A DNA stretch of 64,000 bases from contig NW_027331408.1 of NCBI RefSeq assembly GCF_022965805.1, forward strand, positions 1-64,000. The letters are read 5' to 3'. Below are positions 1 to 13,089 of the stretch, piece by piece (positions within the stretch are counted from its first letter, which is position 1; each line of letters starts with the position of its first letter). Position numbers and translations under genes: made by a program. The notes beneath the pieces are model-generated. The model saw nothing but the letters and a program-made list of their open reading frames with translations, did not search any database and had not been told where the DNA came from. Source of the DNA: Primulina eburnea (taxonomy: Eukaryota > Streptophyta > Magnoliopsida > Lamiales > Gesneriaceae).

Positions 1-3000
1 CTTTGCGTGATGTTCTTAAAGAACTTGGATTGACATTTCTATGGACTTTATTTGGGTTGCCTAGGACTAAGAAGGGGAGGGATTCTATTTTTGGTTCTAT
101 GCACTTTATTTTGGGGTTGCCTAGGACTAAGAAGGGGAGGGGATTCTATTTATGGATACTTTATGGGCTAAACTTTTCTCAATATTGTTGTAATCTACTA
201 CTTGTCATCCTCAAACGGATGGGACAAACTGAAGTTGTAATAGAATTTTGAGAACCCTTTTTTCGTGCTATTCTTAAAAAGAAACTTGGACTGACATTTC
301 TATGGACTTTATTTTGGGGTTGCCTAGACTAAGAAGGGGAGGGATTCTATTTTTGGATTACTTTATGGGCTAAACTTTGCTCAATATTGTTTGGTATCTA
401 CTACTTGTCATCCTCAAACGGATGACAAACTGAAGTTGTCAATAGACTTTGGGAACACTTTGCGTGCTATTCTTAAAAAGAACTTGGATTGACATTTCTA
501 TGCACTTTATTTTGGGGTTGCCTAGGACTAAGAAGGGGAGGGATTTCTATTTTTGGATTACTTTATGAGCTAAACTTTGCTCAATATTGTTGTAATCTAC
601 TACTTGTCATCCTCAAACGGATGGACAAACTGAAGTTGTCAATAGAACTTTGGGAACACTTTTGCGTGCTATTCTTAAAAAGAACTTGGATTGACATTTC
701 TATGGACTTTATTTTGGGGTTGCCTAGGACTAAGAAGGGGAGGGATTCTATTTTTGGATTACTTTATGGGCTAAACTTTGCTCAATATTGTTGTAATCTA
801 CTACTTGTCATCCTCAAACGGATGGACAAACTGAAGTTGTAAATAGAACTTTGAGAACACTTTTGCGTGCTATTCTTAAAAGAACTTGGATTGACATTTC
901 TATGGACTTTATTTTGGGGTTGCCTAGGACTAAGAAGGGGAGGGATTCTATTTTTGGATTACTTTATGGGCTAAACTTTGCTCAATATTGTTGTAATCTA
1001 CTACTTGTCATCCTCAAACGGATGGACAAACTGAAGTTGTCAATAGAACTTTGGGAACACTTTTGCGTGCTATTCTTAAAAAGAACTTGGATTGACATTT
1101 CTATGGACTTTATTTTGGGGTTGCCTAGGACTAAGAAGGGGAGGGATTCTATTTTTGGATTACTTTATGGGCTAAACTTTGCTCAATATTGTTGTAATCT
1201 ACTACTTGTCATCCTCAAACGGATGGACAAACTGAAGTTGTAAATAGAACTTTGGGAACACTTGTGCGTGCTATTCTTAAAAGAACTTGGATTGACATTT
1301 CTATGCACTTTATTTTGGGGTTGCCTAGGACTAAGAAGGGGAGGGATTCTATTTTTGGATTACTTTATGGGCTAAACTTTGCTCATATTGTTGTAATCTA
1401 CTACTTGTCATCCTCAAACGGATGGACAAACTGAAGTTGTAAATAGAACTTTGGAGAACACTTTTGCGTGCTATTCTTAAAAGAACTTGGATTGACATTT
1501 CTATGGACTTTATTTTGGGGGTTGCCTAGGACTAAGAAGGGGAGGGATTCTATTTTTGGATTACTTTATGGGCTAAACTTTGCTCAATATTGTTGTAATC
1601 TACTACTTGTCATCCTCAAACGGATGGACAAACTGAAGTTGTCAATAGAACTTTGGGAACACTTTTGCGTGCTATTCTTAAAAGAACTTGGATTGACATT
1701 TCTATGCACTTTATTTTGGGGTTGCCTAGGACTAAGAAGGGGAGGGATTCTATTTTTGGATTACTTTATGAGCTAAACTTTGCTCAATATTGTTGTAATC
1801 TACTACTTGTCATCCTCAAACGGATGGACAAACTGAAGTTGTCAATAGAAACTTTGGGAACACTTTTGCGTGCTATTCTTAAAAGAACTTGGATTGACAT
1901 TTCTATGCACTTTATTTTGGGGTTGCCTAGGACTAAGAAGGGGAGGGATTCTATTTTTGGATTACTTTATGGGCTAAACTTTGCTACATATTGTTGTAAT
2001 CTACTACTTGTCATCCTCAAACGGATGGACAAACTGAAGTTGTAAATAGAACTTTGAGAACACTTTTGCGTGCTATTCTTAAAAAGAACTTGGACTGACA
2101 TTTCTATGGACTTTATTTTGGGGTTGCCTAGGACTAAGAAGGGGAGGGATTTATTTTTGGATTACTTTATGGGCTAAACTTTGCTCCATATTGTTGTAAT
2201 CTACTACTTGTCATCCTCAAACGGATGGACAAACTGAAGTTGTCAATAGAACTTTGGGAACACTTTTGCGTGCTATTCTTAAAAAGAACTTGGATTGACA
2301 TTTCTAGTGGACTTTATTTTGGGGTTGCCTAGGACTAAGAAGGTGAGGGATTCTATTTTTGGATTACTTTATGGGCTAAACTTTGATCAATATTGTTGTA
2401 ATCTACTACTTGTCATCCTCAAACGGATGGACAAACTGAAGTTGTCAATAGAACTTTGGGAACACTTTTACGTGCTATTCTTAAAAAGAACTTGGACTGA
2501 CATTTCTATGGACTTTATTTTGGGGTTGCCTAGGACTAAGAAGGGGAGGGATTTTATTTTTGGATTACTTTATGGGCTAAACTTTGCTCCATATTGTTGT
2601 AATCTACTACTTGTCATCCTCAAACGGATGGACAAACTGAAGTTGTAAATAGAACTTTGGGAACACTTTTGCGTGCTATTCTTAAAAGAACTTGGACTGA
2701 CATTTCTATGGACTTTATTTTGGGGTTGTCTAGGACTAAGAAGGTGAGAGATTCTATTTTTGATTACTTTATGGGCTAAACTTTGCTCAATATTTGTTAA
2801 TCTACTACTTGTCATTCTCAAACGGATGGACAAACTGAAGTTGTAAATAGAACTTTGGGAACACTTTTGCGTGCTATTCTTAAAAATAACTTGGATTGAC
2901 ATTTCTATGGACTTTATTTTGGGGTTGCCTAGGACTAAGAAGGGGAGGGATTCTATTTATGGATTACTTTATGGATTAAACTTTGCTACAATAAGTTGTA

Positions 3001-6000
3001 ATCTACTACTTGTCATCCTCAAACGGATGGACAAACTGAAGTTGTAAATAGAACTTTGGGAACACTTGTGCGTGCTATTCTTAAAAGAACTTGGATTGAC
3101 AATTCTATGCACTTTATTTTGGGGTTGCCTAGGACTAAGAAGGGGAGGGATTCTATTTATGGATTACTTTATGGGCTAAACTTTGCTCCATATTGTTGTA
3201 ATCTACTACTTGTCATCCTCAAACGGATGGACAAACTGAAGTTGTAAATAGAACTTTGGGAACACTTTTGCGTGCTATTCTTAAAAAGAACTTGGACTGA
3301 CATTTCTATGGACTTTATTTTGGGGTTGCCTAGGACTAAGAAGGGGAGGGATTTTATTTTGGATTACTTTATGGGCTAAACTTTGCTCCATATTGTTGTA
3401 ATCTACTACTTGTCATCCTCAAACGGATGGACAAACTGAAGTTGTAAATAGAACTTTGGGAACACTTTTGCGTGCTATTCTTAAAAGAACTTGGACTGAC
3501 ATTTCTATGGACTTTATTTTGGGGTTGCCTAGGACTAAGAAGGGGAGGGATTTTATTTTTGGATTACTTTATGGGCTAAACTTTGCTCTATATTGTTGTA
3601 ATCTACTACTTGTCATCCTCAAACGGATGGACAAACTGAAGTTGTAAATAGAACTTTGGGAACACTTTTGCGTCCTATTCTTAAAAGAACTTGGACTTAC
3701 ATTTCTATGCACTTTATTTTGGGGTTGCTTAGGACTAAGAAGGGGAGGGATTCTATTTTTGGATTACTTTATGGGCTAAACTTTGCTCAATATTGTTGTA
3801 ATCTACTACTTGTCATCCTCAAACGGATGGACAAACTGAAGTTGTAATTAGAACTTTGGGAACACTTTTGCGTGTTATTCTTAAAAAGAACTTGGACTGA
3901 CATTTCTATGGACTTTATTTTGGTTTTGCCTAGGACTAAGAAGGGGAAGGGATTTTATTTTTGGATTACTTTATGGGCTAAACTTTGCTCCATATTGTTG
4001 TAATCTACTACTTGTCATCCTCAAACGGATGGACAAACTGAAGTTGTAAATAGAACTTTGGGAACACTTTTGCGTGCTATTCTTAAAAGAACTTGGATTG
4101 ACATTTCTATGCACTTTATTTTGGGGTTGCCTAGGACTAAGAAGGGGAGGGATTTCTATTTTTGGATTACTTTATGAGCTAAATTTTGCTCAATATTGTT
4201 GTAATCTACTACTTGTCATCCTCAAACGGATTGACAAACTGAAGTTGTCAATAAAACTTTGGGAACACTTGTGCGTGCTATTCTTAAAAGAACTTGGATT
4301 GACATTTCTATGCACTTTATTTTGGGGTTGCCTAGGACTAAGAAGGGGAGGATTCTATTTTTGGATTACTTTATGGGCTAAACTTTGCTACATATTGTTG
4401 TAATCTACTACTTGTCATCCTCAAACGGATGGACAAACTGAAGTTGTAAATAGAACTTCGAGAACACTTTTGCGTGCTATGCTTAAAAAGAACTTGGACT
4501 GACATTTCTATTGACTTTATTTTAGGGTTGCCTAGGACTAAGAAGGGGAGGGATTCTATTTATGGATTACTTTATGGATTAAACTTTGCACAATAATGTT
4601 GTAATCTACTACTTGTCATCCTCAAACGGATGGACAAACTGAAGTTGTAAATAGAACTTTGGGAACACTTGTGCGTGCTATTCTTAAAAGAACTTGGATT
4701 GACATTCTATGCACTTTATTTTGGGGTTGCCTAGGACTAAGAAGGGGAGGGATTCTATTTATGGATTACTTTATGGGCTAAACTTTGCTCCATATTGTTG
4801 TAATCTACTACTTGTCATCCTCAAACGGATGGACAAACTGAAGTTGTCAATAGAACTTTGGGAACACTTTTGCGTGCTATTCTTAAAAAGAACTTGGATT
4901 GACATTTCTATGGACTTTATTTTGGGGTTGCCTAGGACTAAGAAGGGGAGGGTTTCTATTTTTGGATTACTTTATGGGCTGAACTTTGCTCAATATTGTT
5001 GTAATCTACTACTTGTCATCCTCAAACAGATGGACAAACTGAAGTTGTCAATAGAACTTTGGGAACACTTTTGCGTGCAATTCTTAAAAGAACTTGGATT
5101 GACATTTCTATGCACTTTATTTTGGGGTTGCCTAGGACTAAGAAGGGGAGGGATTCTATTTTTGTATTACTTTATGGGCTAAACTTTGCACAATAATGTT
5201 GTAATCTACTACTTGTCATCCTCAAACGGATGGACAAACTGAAGTTGTAAATAGAACTTTGGGAACACTTTTGCGTGCTATTCTTAAAAAGAACTTGGAC
5301 TGACATTTCTATGGACTTTATTTTGGGGTTGCCTAGGACTAAGAAGGGGAGGGATTTTATTTTTGAATTACTTTATGGGCTAAACTTTGCTCCATATTGT
5401 TGTAATCTACTACTTGTCATCCTCAAACGGATGGACAAACTGAAGTTGTAAATAGAACTTTGGGAACACTTTTGCGTGCTATTCTTAAAAGAACTTGGAC
5501 TGACATTTCTATGGACTTTATTTTGGGGTTGCCTAGGACTAAGAAGGGGAGGGATTTTATTTTTGGATTACTTTATGGGCTAAACTTTGCTCCATATTGT
5601 TGTAATCTACTACTTGTCATCCTCAAACGGATGGACAAACTGAAGTTGTAAATAGAACTTTGGGAACACTTTTGCGTGCTATTCTTAAAAGAACTTGGAT
5701 TGACATTTCTATGCACTTTATTTTGGGGTTGCCTAGGACTAAGAAGGGGAGGGATTCTATTTTTGGATTACTTTATGGGCTAAACTTTGATCAATATTGT
5801 TGTAATCTACTACTTGTCATCCTCAATCGGATGAACAAACTGAAGTTGTCAATAGAACTTTGGGAACAGTTTTAGCGTGCTATTCTTAAAAAGAACTTGG
5901 ACTGACATTTCTATGGACTTTATTTTGGGGTTGTCCTAGGACTAAGAAGGGGAGGGATTCTATTTTTGGATTACTTTATGGGCTAAACTTTGCTCCATAT

Positions 6001-7101
6001 TGTTGTAATCTACTACTTGTCATCCTCAAACGGATGGACAAACTGAAGTTGTCAATAGAACTTTGGGAACACTTGTGCGTGCTATTCTTAAAAGAACTTG
6101 GATTGACATTTCTATGGACTTTATTTTGGGGTTGCCTAGGACTAAGAAGGGGAGGGATTCTATTTATGGATTACTTTATGGATTAAACTTTGCTCAATAA
6201 TGTTGTAATCTACTACTTGTCATCCTCAAACGGATGGACAAACTGAAGTTGTAAATAGAACTTTGGGAACACTTGTGCGTGCTATTCTTAAAAGAACTTG
6301 GATTGACATTTCTATGCACTTTATTTTGGGGTTGCCTAGGACTAAGAAGGGGAGGGATTCTATTTATGGATTACTTTATGGGCTAAACTTTGCTCCATAT
6401 TGTTGTAATCTACTACTTGTCATCCTCAAACGGATGGACAAACTGAAGTTGTAAATAGAACTTTGGGAACACTTTTGCGTGCTATTCTTAAAAAGAACTT
6501 GGACAGACATTTCTATGGACTTTATTTTGGGGTTGCCTAGGACTAAGAAGGGGAGGGATTTTATTTTTGGATTACTTTATGGGCTAAACTTTGCTCAATA
6601 TTGTTGTAATCTACTACTTGTCATCCTCAAACGGATGGACAAACTGAAGTTGTAAATAGAACTTTGAGAACACTTTTGCGTGATGTTCTTAAAAAGAACT
6701 TGGATTGACATTTCTATGGACTTTATTTTGGGGTTGCCTAGGACTAAGAAGGGGAGGGATTCTATTTTTGGTTTCTATGCACTTTATTTTGGGGTTGCCT
6801 AGGACTAAGAAGGGAGGGATTCTATTTATGGATTACTTTATGGGCTAAACTTTTCTCAATATTGTTGTAATCTACTACTTGTCATCCTCAAACGGATGGA
6901 CAAACTGAAGTTGTAAATAGAATTTTGAGAACACTTTTTCGTGCTATTCTTAAAAAGAACTGGACTGACATTTCTATGGACTTTATTTTGGGGTTGCCTA
7001 GGACTAAGAAGGGGAGGGATTTTATTTTTGAATTACTTTATGGGCTAAACTTTGCTCCATATTGTTGTAATCTACTACTTGTCATCCTCAAACGGATGGA
7101 C
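1..7101 (+). repeat. Satellite array A, 200/201-bp integrase-derived unit
   Basis: About 35 head-to-tail units. Landmark strings such as GGTTGCCTAGGACTAAGAAG recur every 200 or 201 bases; the one-base difference is mainly a run of four versus five A in CTTAAAA(A)GAAC. Each unit reads as two integrase pieces: a [16 protein letters not shown] segment in one frame and [17 protein letters not shown] in another. The array runs off the left edge of the window and ends at the left LTR of element 1. The first 500 bases carry many single-base indels. The open frames crossing one to three units are not genes: they stop and shift from unit to unit. Confidence 0.97.
6659..6919 (+). repeat. Variant 261-bp unit with duplicated first segment
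   Basis: Starts with GCGTGATGTTC instead of GCGTGCTATTC. The DISMDF/GLPRTK segment occurs twice, joined at GGTTTCTATGCACTTT, before a single second segment. Other copies lie near 1-242 (partial), 17883-18141, 23761-24021, 26236-26497 and 26699-26960. All are followed by a unit with GAATTTTGAG, so it spread as a block. Confidence 0.85.
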
Positions 7102-8440
7102 TGTAGTGACCCGTTCCAGAATCACCTACTAATCAGAACTTAAGCATGCAAAATTAACATTTAAAACTGAATCAGGTAAACAGCGGAAAAACAGTAATAC
7201 AACCCAATCGAATCTGTAAGTACAAAATACTTAAACAACCAGATCGAACTAAATACCAAGAACAAATACCAACAACTACAGGTCAACCTCTGCCAGCTCC
7301 CTGTCCACTCCCTCCTGGACCGCCCAACCTGAGACCTGCCCCATCGAATAGGGTGTCCAAAACAGAGATAAACCGAGGACGTGAGCATAAAACGCTCAGC
7401 ACCGAAAGCATGAGTATACAAGACTATGACATGCATGTATGCAAAATGTACTGGATACCAGGATCTGGGTATATCGAAATACTGCTCAGGTAAATGACGT
7501 CAAGGTATGTAGCACTCTGCGCCGTCGCACCAGGAGGTGGCTCCCATACCAAAATAAACCTGTGGATATACCGGTGACCTGACCACCGTCGGCCAACGGG
7601 GTCCAACCATCCACAACAAACGAGGGCTGAGCACCCTCTCAACAGGCTATCTCAAAGATAATCAGGCTCAACATGATTATGCAAATGCCGCATAATAAAC
7701 CATGCATCATATGACAGATAATAATGCAACATATAAACATGCAACACATAGTAAAGCATACTCAATCCTGCTATCTCGGATAGTACTTTCGTACCTCAAA
7801 CCAGTAGATCCTAGCAATCAGCCCTAGAATCAAGCCTACAATCCAAGTGATACCATATCACTAAACCACATCTAAAAGCCTTAACTAGACTAATAGATAC
7901 TCCCAAATCTCAAAGGGAACCCAGAACTATACCTGCGTCCGTAGTCAGCCCACTGATGCCGCTAGCCCCCAACTAGAGCACAGCTCCGCTACAAAACCAG
8001 TAGCTCCCCGCTAGTGCCCGAACCTCGGGAAAAGACTAGAAACCCATCAGAAACGACTAAAACGCTCTGGAACTCTCGGAATTGGCGAGTGAAAAGTGAA
8101 GCCTCGCGCTTCTATTTATAGACAACGATCGGAAGATCCGATCCACTTCGGAAGATCCGATCCGGTGCACTTCGGAAGATCCGATCCACTTCGGAAGATC
8201 CGAACTCTGCATGTCTTCCACGTGTCCAGCCACCTGTCTTCGGACGATCCGAACCCTGATCCGACGATCCGAACTCTGACATGACATGACTCGTCTGACT
8301 CCGAACAGAACGGTCCATCCGAACCCACTTCGGATGATCCGAACCAACTTCGGACGATCCGAACCCGGTTCGGTCCTTCCGATCCCGCCGAAATACAATT
8401 AATCCAATAATTAACTCAAATTAGGCATCGGGATACTACA
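7102..8440 (-). repeat. Element 1 left LTR (3' LTR)
   Basis: Plus-strand ends are TGTAGTGACCCG and GGGATACTACA. It matches 13094-14432 over its full length. I noticed two differences outside the inverted-repeat cluster and about 13 within it (8121-8390). Confidence 0.96.
8121..8390 (-). promoter_or_regulatory. Same inverted-repeat cluster in the left LTR, degraded
   Basis: Copies here more often read TCGGAAGATCCGA or lack symmetry (TCCGACGATCCGA; GGTCCATCC). It holds most of the differences between the two LTRs. Confidence 0.8.
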
Positions 8441-8476
8441 TTCTCCCCCTCTAAAAAGGATTTCGTCCGCGAAATC
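8441..8476 (-). other. Polypurine tract and preceding inverted repeat, element 1
   Basis: The minus strand reads AGAGGGGGAGAA (8441-8452) directly before the 3' LTR: the plus-strand primer. Just upstream (8459-8476) is an inverted repeat with 7-bp arms GATTTCG and CGAAATC around CGGA. Elements 3 and 3b have the same layout with changed arms. Confidence 0.88.
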
Positions 8477-8578
8477 GAGTCTGAAGAATGACAATTCTGA
8501 ACAACAATACATTCAACTTAAGAATGAATTACAACTGAAGTACAACTGAAATTACAATCATAACTGAAAATACTACAA
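8477..8578. other. Short untranslated stretch 3' of element 1 gag-pol
   Basis: About 100 AT-rich bases between the gag-pol stop and the inverted repeat before the polypurine tract. I see no further feature in it. Confidence 0.6.
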
Positions 8579-11500
8579 CTAGAACAACTCTGGATGCTCT
8601 GACCGCATGCGACTCTCTAGTTCCCAAGTAGCTTCTTCAGTACCTCGGCGCTGCCACTGCACTAAGACAAGAGGAATAGTCTTATTCCGCAGTACCTTAT
8701 CCTTCCGGTCTAAGATCGAAACCGGTCTTTCCACAAAAGACAAATCCGGATTCAGCTGAACTTCTGTTGGATGCAAAACATGAGACTCATCCGCTACGTA
8801 TCGTCTCAGCAAGGACACATGAAACACATTGTGAACACTAGACAGATACGGTGGCAAAGCTAATCTGTAGGCCAAATCTCCCACACATTCTAAGATCTCA
8901 AAAGGACCAATGAATCTCGGAGATAGCTTACCCTTGAGTCCAAATCTCAGAATCCTCCGAAAAGGTGATACCTTGAGAAACACTTTCTCGCCTGCATCAA
9001 AATGAAGAGGTCTGCGCTTGGAGTTCGCATAACTTGCTTGTCGATCCTGAGCAGTCTTAATCCGCTGTTTGATCACAAGAACTTTGTCCATGGCCTGCTG
9101 AATCAATTCTGGACCCTCGACCTGTCGTTCTCCGACTTCTTCCCAGAACAGAGGAGTACGACAACGTCGACCATACAATGCTTCAAACGGAGACATACCA
9201 ATACTCCTATGAAAACTGTTGTTGTATGCAAACTCTATCAGTGGCAGATGATCCTGCCAAGCTGGCCCGAAATCCATCACACAAGATCTCAACATATCCT
9301 CAAGAGTACGAATAGTCCTCTCTGACTGACCGTCAGTCTCTGGGTGATATGCAGTACTCAAACTCAAGGTAGTGCCCAAAGCTTGCTGAAAGCTGCCCCA
9401 AAATCTAGATGTAAATCGAGGATCTCTGTCACTAACGATACTCACGGGCACACCATGAAACCGTACAATCTCCTGAATGTACAACCGTGCCATCCGATCG
9501 AAAGTGAAATCTCTGTTATACGGAAGAAAATGGGCAGACTTAGTAAGCCGATCCACTACCACCCAGATAGCATCTCTATTCCCCACAGACATAGGCAAGT
9601 GAGTCACGAAGTCCATCGTGATATGCTCCCACTTCCACTCCGGAATAGGAAGATTCTGCAACAAACCTCCAGGTCGTCGATACTCAGCCTTCACCTGCTG
9701 ACAGACTAGGCACTTGGAGACATACTGATAAACATTACGTTTCATACCTTTCCACCAAAATCGAGTCCTCAAATCCTTATACATCTTGTTGCTCCCTGGA
9801 TGAACACTCAACTTGCTACGATGAGCCTGAGACAAAATCTCCTCCCTCAAAGTGTCATCTTCCGGTACAACAACACGACCAGATAAGCACAAAAGACCCT
9901 CGGACTGATAGTGGAATCCAGAAGTATTATCTCCATCAGCCAACCGAGCTAATTTCTGAACCTTAGAATCAGACATCTGAGCATCTCTAATCCGAGAATA
10001 CAAAACTGGCTCGGACAAAATAGTAGCTATACGGATACTCTCTGTTCCCTTCCGATGCTTACAATTGAATCCCATCGAACAGAAATCCTGAATAATCCCA
10101 GATACAGCACAAGTCTGAAGAGCAGATAACCTCACCTTGCGACTAAGAGCATCGGCCGTGAGATTCGCAGATCCTGGATGATACTTGATCTCACAATCGT
10201 AATCCTTGAGTAGATCCATCCAACGACGCTGACGCATGTTCAACTCAGCCTGAGTGAACAGATACTTCAAACTCTTATGATCAGTGAAGATCTCAAATCG
10301 CTCACCATACAGATAATGGCGCCAGATTTTCAAAGCAAAAACGATCGCTGCTAATTCCAGATCATGAACAGGATAGTTTTCCTCATGAGGCTTTAACTGT
10401 CTCGACGCATAAGCAATCACATGCTCATTCTGCATCAGAACACACCCTAGTCCCTGTAAAGAGGCATCGGTGTAAACACTGAAACCACCAGATCCAGACG
10501 GTAAAGCCAAAACAGGCGCAGATGTCAAACGTCTGCGAAGTTCCCAGAAACTCTCTTCGCACTCTGATGTCCACTCAAATGAAACATCTTTCCGAGTGAG
10601 CTGAGTGAGTGGCTTAGCAATCTGAGAGAAGTTGACAATGAAACGGCGATAATACCCAGCCAATCCCAGAAAACTGCGGATCTCGGCTACTGTCGTCGGA
10701 CGCGACCAGTTCAATACCGCTTCCACCTTACTTGGGTCAACTGAAACTCCCTTGCTAGAAATGACATGACCAAGGAATACAACCCTGTCAATCCAAAACT
10801 CACATTTACTCAACTTCGCATAAAGCTGATTCTCGCGAAGTGTCTGTAAAATAATCCTTAAGTGTTGTGCGTGTTCTTGCTGATCATGCGAATAGATTAA
10901 GATATCATCTATAAACACCACAACAAACTTATCCAAGAAATCCCGAAATACCCGATTCATCAGATCCATAAAAACTGCTGGTGCATTCGTCACCCCAAAA
11001 GGCATAACCAGAAACTCATAATGCCCATACCGGGTCCTGAATGCAGTCTTCGATATGTCTCCCTGATGAACTCGAAGCTGATGATAACCAGACCTTAAAT
11101 CAATCTTGGAATATACAGAGGTACCTTGCAGTTGATCAAATAAATCATCAATCCGTGGCAACGGATACTTATTCTTTATCGTAGCACGATTCAACTGCCG
11201 ATAATCTATGCAGAGCCGCATAGAACCATCCTTCTTTTTGACAAAAAGAACTGGTGCTCCCCACGGGGACACACTGGGTCGAATATACCCCTTGTCAAGA
11301 AGATCCTGCAACTGCTGTTTCAATTCTTGCATCTCCGATGGAGCTAAACGATAAGGAGCTCTAGAGATTGGTGCCGTGCCTGGCACTAAATCAATGCCGA
11401 AATCTACTTCCCGAACAGGAGGAAAACCAGGAATCTCCTCGGGAAAAACATCCGGAAAATCGCAAACCACTGGAATGTCACCGACACCGATACTACCTGC

Positions 11501-12997
11501 GGACGAATCAATAGCATAGATAAGGTAGCCTTCCCCGCCCGACTCTAAAGCACGACAGGCTTTCAGAGCAGAAACCACAGGCATCGGGGGTCGCGCTCCC
11601 TCTCCATAGAAAAACCAACTGTCGCCCTCAACTGGACGAAACTGCACAAACTTCTGATAACAGTCCACAGTAGCTCTAAACACAGTCAGCACATCTATTC
11701 CCAGAATGCAATCAAAATCCTCCATCGCAAGAATCATCAAATTAGCAGTTAAAACATTACCCTCAAACTCTAGAGGACAACCCAAAACTAGACGTTTAGC
11801 TAGCACCGAATGACCCATCGGTGTGGAAACAGATACCACAACGTCCAAAGAAGTGAAGGGTAATGCATGACGCTTAGCAAATCTCGCAGATATGAATGAA
11901 TGCGATGCACCAGTATCAATGAGAACGTAAGCAGGTAATCCACATAATAAAAACACACCTGCGATAACTCTCTCGTTCTCCTCAGCCGCCTGATCCTGGT
12001 TAAGAGCAAAGACCTGCCCTTGAGTACGCGGTCGGAGGTTAGAACCCTGAGTAGACTGTCCCTGCTGTGGCCTCTGATGAACTGAAGCCTGAGAACCAGA
12101 TCCTGATCCTCCGCCCGTCTGTGGACAATCTCTCTTCATGTGGCCCATCTCACCGCACTTGTAACAAGCACCCGCAACCTTGCGACAACGCTCCGTCGGA
12201 TGATCCTTCCCGCAGTGCTGACACGGGCCCCTCTTCTTCCCAAAATGGTGAACTCCTCCAGATCCAGAGGAAGAAGAAGTAGATCCAGCCTTCTTAAATG
12301 CTTGGGCGCGGGGACCCAAAGAACTAGTAGGACGAGCAGACTGCATGGCTCGACCTCTCAACAAACTGCCCTCAGCCTGGCGACAACGATTTACAAGGCC
12401 CTCATACGATGTCGGATCATCGCAGACAACAACCCGATCATAAATCTCCTGATTGAGGCCCTGAAGAAAATGGTTATACTTGGCCATAGCATTGTCACTG
12501 ACATGCGGAACATACGGAAGCAACTCAAAGAACTTCTGCTGATACTCATCAACAGACAAACTTCCCTGCTTCAGATTGATCAACTCAATCGCCTTGGTCT
12601 GCAGAAGAGCTGGCGGAAAGTAAAGCAACATGAAAGCGGCTCGGAAATCGGCCCAAAGAACTCGACCCTGTCGCTGAACTATCGGTGCAGAGGTAGACCT
12701 CCACCACTTGCGCGCACCACCCTCCAGCAAGAAATCAAGGGTATCAATCTGCTGCTCCGCCGAGCACTGAAAAGTCTTGAAGCAGCTCTCCATCCTCTCA
12801 AGCCAGTTCTCCGCAACATCCGGAGTCTCACCGCCCTGAAAGAGGTTTCGGCCCCATCTGCAAGAACCGATGCATACTAAAACTCCGAGGCTCATCACGA
12901 CGGTGTTGACGACGTTCTCGATGCTCTCGACGACGCTCCCGATCGTCGCGGTCTCCCCAGCGTCCAACGCTGCCATGACTACTAGCATCGTCGTCAA
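8579..12997 (-). CDS. Gag-pol polyprotein of element 1 (Ty3/gypsy, chromovirus-like)
   Basis: A single open frame of 1472 codons counted from 12997; the first ~50 are probably not native because of the upstream frameshift. Seen in order: gag domain (about 60-220); zinc motifs C259-x2-C-x3-H-x4-C271 and CCHC knuckle C278/C281/H286/C291; aspartic protease DTGA at 361; reverse transcriptase with [10 protein letters not shown] (631-640) and FIDDIL (695-700), so FIDD in place of the common YIDD; RNase H with YTDAS (842) and FTDHKSL (904); integrase zinc finger H1059/H1066/C1096/C1099 and catalytic D1149, D1190, E1226 with 35 residues between the last two; a C-terminal chromodomain-like segment ending [19 protein letters not shown]. 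It would form virus-like particles, copy the RNA and integrate the DNA. Fusion of gag and pol in one frame is usual for chromoviruses. All catalytic residues I can locate are present. Confidence 0.95.
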   Translation of the reverse strand: MTTMLVVMAALDAGETATIGSVVESIENVVNTVVMSLGVLVCIGSCRWGRNLFQGGETPDVAENWLERMESCFKTFQCSAEQQIDTLDFLLEGGARKWWRSTSAPIVQRQGRVLWADFRAAFMLLYFPPALLQTKAIELINLKQGSLSVDEYQQKFFELLPYVPHVSDNAMAKYNHFLQGLNQEIYDRVVVCDDPTSYEGLVNRCRQAEGSLLRGRAMQSARPTSSLGPRAQAFKKAGSTSSSSGSGGVHHFGKKRGPCQHCGKDHPTERCRKVAGACYKCGEMGHMKRDCPQTGGGSGSGSQASVHQRPQQGQSTQGSNLRPRTQGQVFALNQDQAAEENERVIAGVFLLCGLPAYVLIDTGASHSFISARFAKRHALPFTSLDVVVSVSTPMGHSVLAKRLVLGCPLEFEGNVLTANLMILAMEDFDCILGIDVLTVFRATVDCYQKFVQFRPVEGDSWFFYGEGARPPMPVVSALKACRALESGGEGYLIYAIDSSAGSIGVGDIPVVCDFPDVFPEEIPGFPPVREVDFGIDLVPGTAPISRAPYRLAPSEMQELKQQLQDLLDKGYIRPSVSPWGAPVLFVKKKDGSMRLCIDYRQLNRATIKNKYPLPRIDDLFDQLQGTSVYSKIDLRSGYHQLRVHQGDISKTAFRTRYGHYEFLVMPFGVTNAPAVFMDLMNRVFRDFLDKFVVVFIDDILIYSHDQQEHAQHLRIILQTLRENQLYAKLSKCEFWIDRVVFLGHVISSKGVSVDPSKVEAVLNWSRPTTVAEIRSFLGLAGYYRRFIVNFSQIAKPLTQLTRKDVSFEWTSECEESFWELRRRLTSAPVLALPSGSGGFSVYTDASLQGLGCVLMQNEHVIAYASRQLKPHEENYPVHDLELAAIVFALKIWRHYLYGERFEIFTDHKSLKYLFTQAELNMRQRRWMDLLKDYDCEIKYHPGSANLTADALSRKVRLSALQTCAVSGIIQDFCSMGFNCKHRKGTESIRIATILSEPVLYSRIRDAQMSDSKVQKLARLADGDNTSGFHYQSEGLLCLSGRVVVPEDDTLREEILSQAHRSKLSVHPGSNKMYKDLRTRFWWKGMKRNVYQYVSKCLVCQQVKAEYRRPGGLLQNLPIPEWKWEHITMDFVTHLPMSVGNRDAIWVVVDRLTKSAHFLPYNRDFTFDRMARLYIQEIVRFHGVPVSIVSDRDPRFTSRFWGSFQQALGTTLSLSTAYHPETDGQSERTIRTLEDMLRSCVMDFGPAWQDHLPLIEFAYNNSFHRSIGMSPFEALYGRRCRTPLFWEEVGERQVEGPELIQQAMDKVLVIKQRIKTAQDRQASYANSKRRPLHFDAGEKVFLKVSPFRRILRFGLKGKLSPRFIGPFEILECVGDLAYRLALPPYLSSVHNVFHVSLLRRYVADESHVLHPTEVQLNPDLSFVERPVSILDRKDKVLRNKTIPLVLVQWQRRGTEEATWELESRMRSEHPELF

Positions 12998-13007
12998 AAC
13001 CAGACAT
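12845..13007 (-). pseudogene. True gag start of element 1, cut off by a frameshift
   Basis: An ATG at 13007-13005 (minus) opens a frame beginning [20 protein letters not shown], rich in Arg, Asp and Glu, as many plant gag N-termini are. It runs about 54 codons to an extra base near 12838-12846, where the reading moves into the long gag-pol frame (at [10 protein letters not shown]). The long frame itself has no ATG upstream of that point; its open stretch begins at a TTG at 12997. Either this copy carries an inactivating one-base insertion or the base is a sequencing error. Confidence 0.8.
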
Positions 13008-13077
13008 CTCTTAGCTACAAAAGTTACCAGAGATTAAACCCAAAAGAACAGTTCTAAATCCCAAAATCTTAATGCAT

Positions 13078-13089
13078 GCTCTGATACCA
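13078..13089 (-). other. Primer binding site of element 1
   Basis: The minus strand reads TGGTATCAGAGC four bases after the 5' LTR, complementary to the 3' end of plant initiator tRNA-Met. It primes minus-strand DNA synthesis. Confidence 0.9.

Noticed and set aside
851..1243. Open frames of 60-190 codons across the satellite as protein genes
   Set aside because: They are frame readings of the repeat, start and stop at unit variants, and mix two integrase frames; no independent gene signal.
1..7101. CRISPR array
   Set aside because: Units are 200 bp with no unique spacers, and the DNA is eukaryotic.
7097..7101. 5-base target duplication for element 1
   Set aside because: Left TGGAC and right TGTCA differ; only a 22-base overlap exists.
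8096..8398. Several short frames with Arg/Ser/Asp-rich repeats in element 1 LTRs (also 14049-14390)
   Set aside because: They translate the TCGGA/TCCGA inverted repeats; the same happens in three frames.
12140..12880. Plus-strand frame of 246 codons
   Set aside because: It is antisense to the gag region of element 1, which has clear gag and zinc-knuckle motifs on the other strand.
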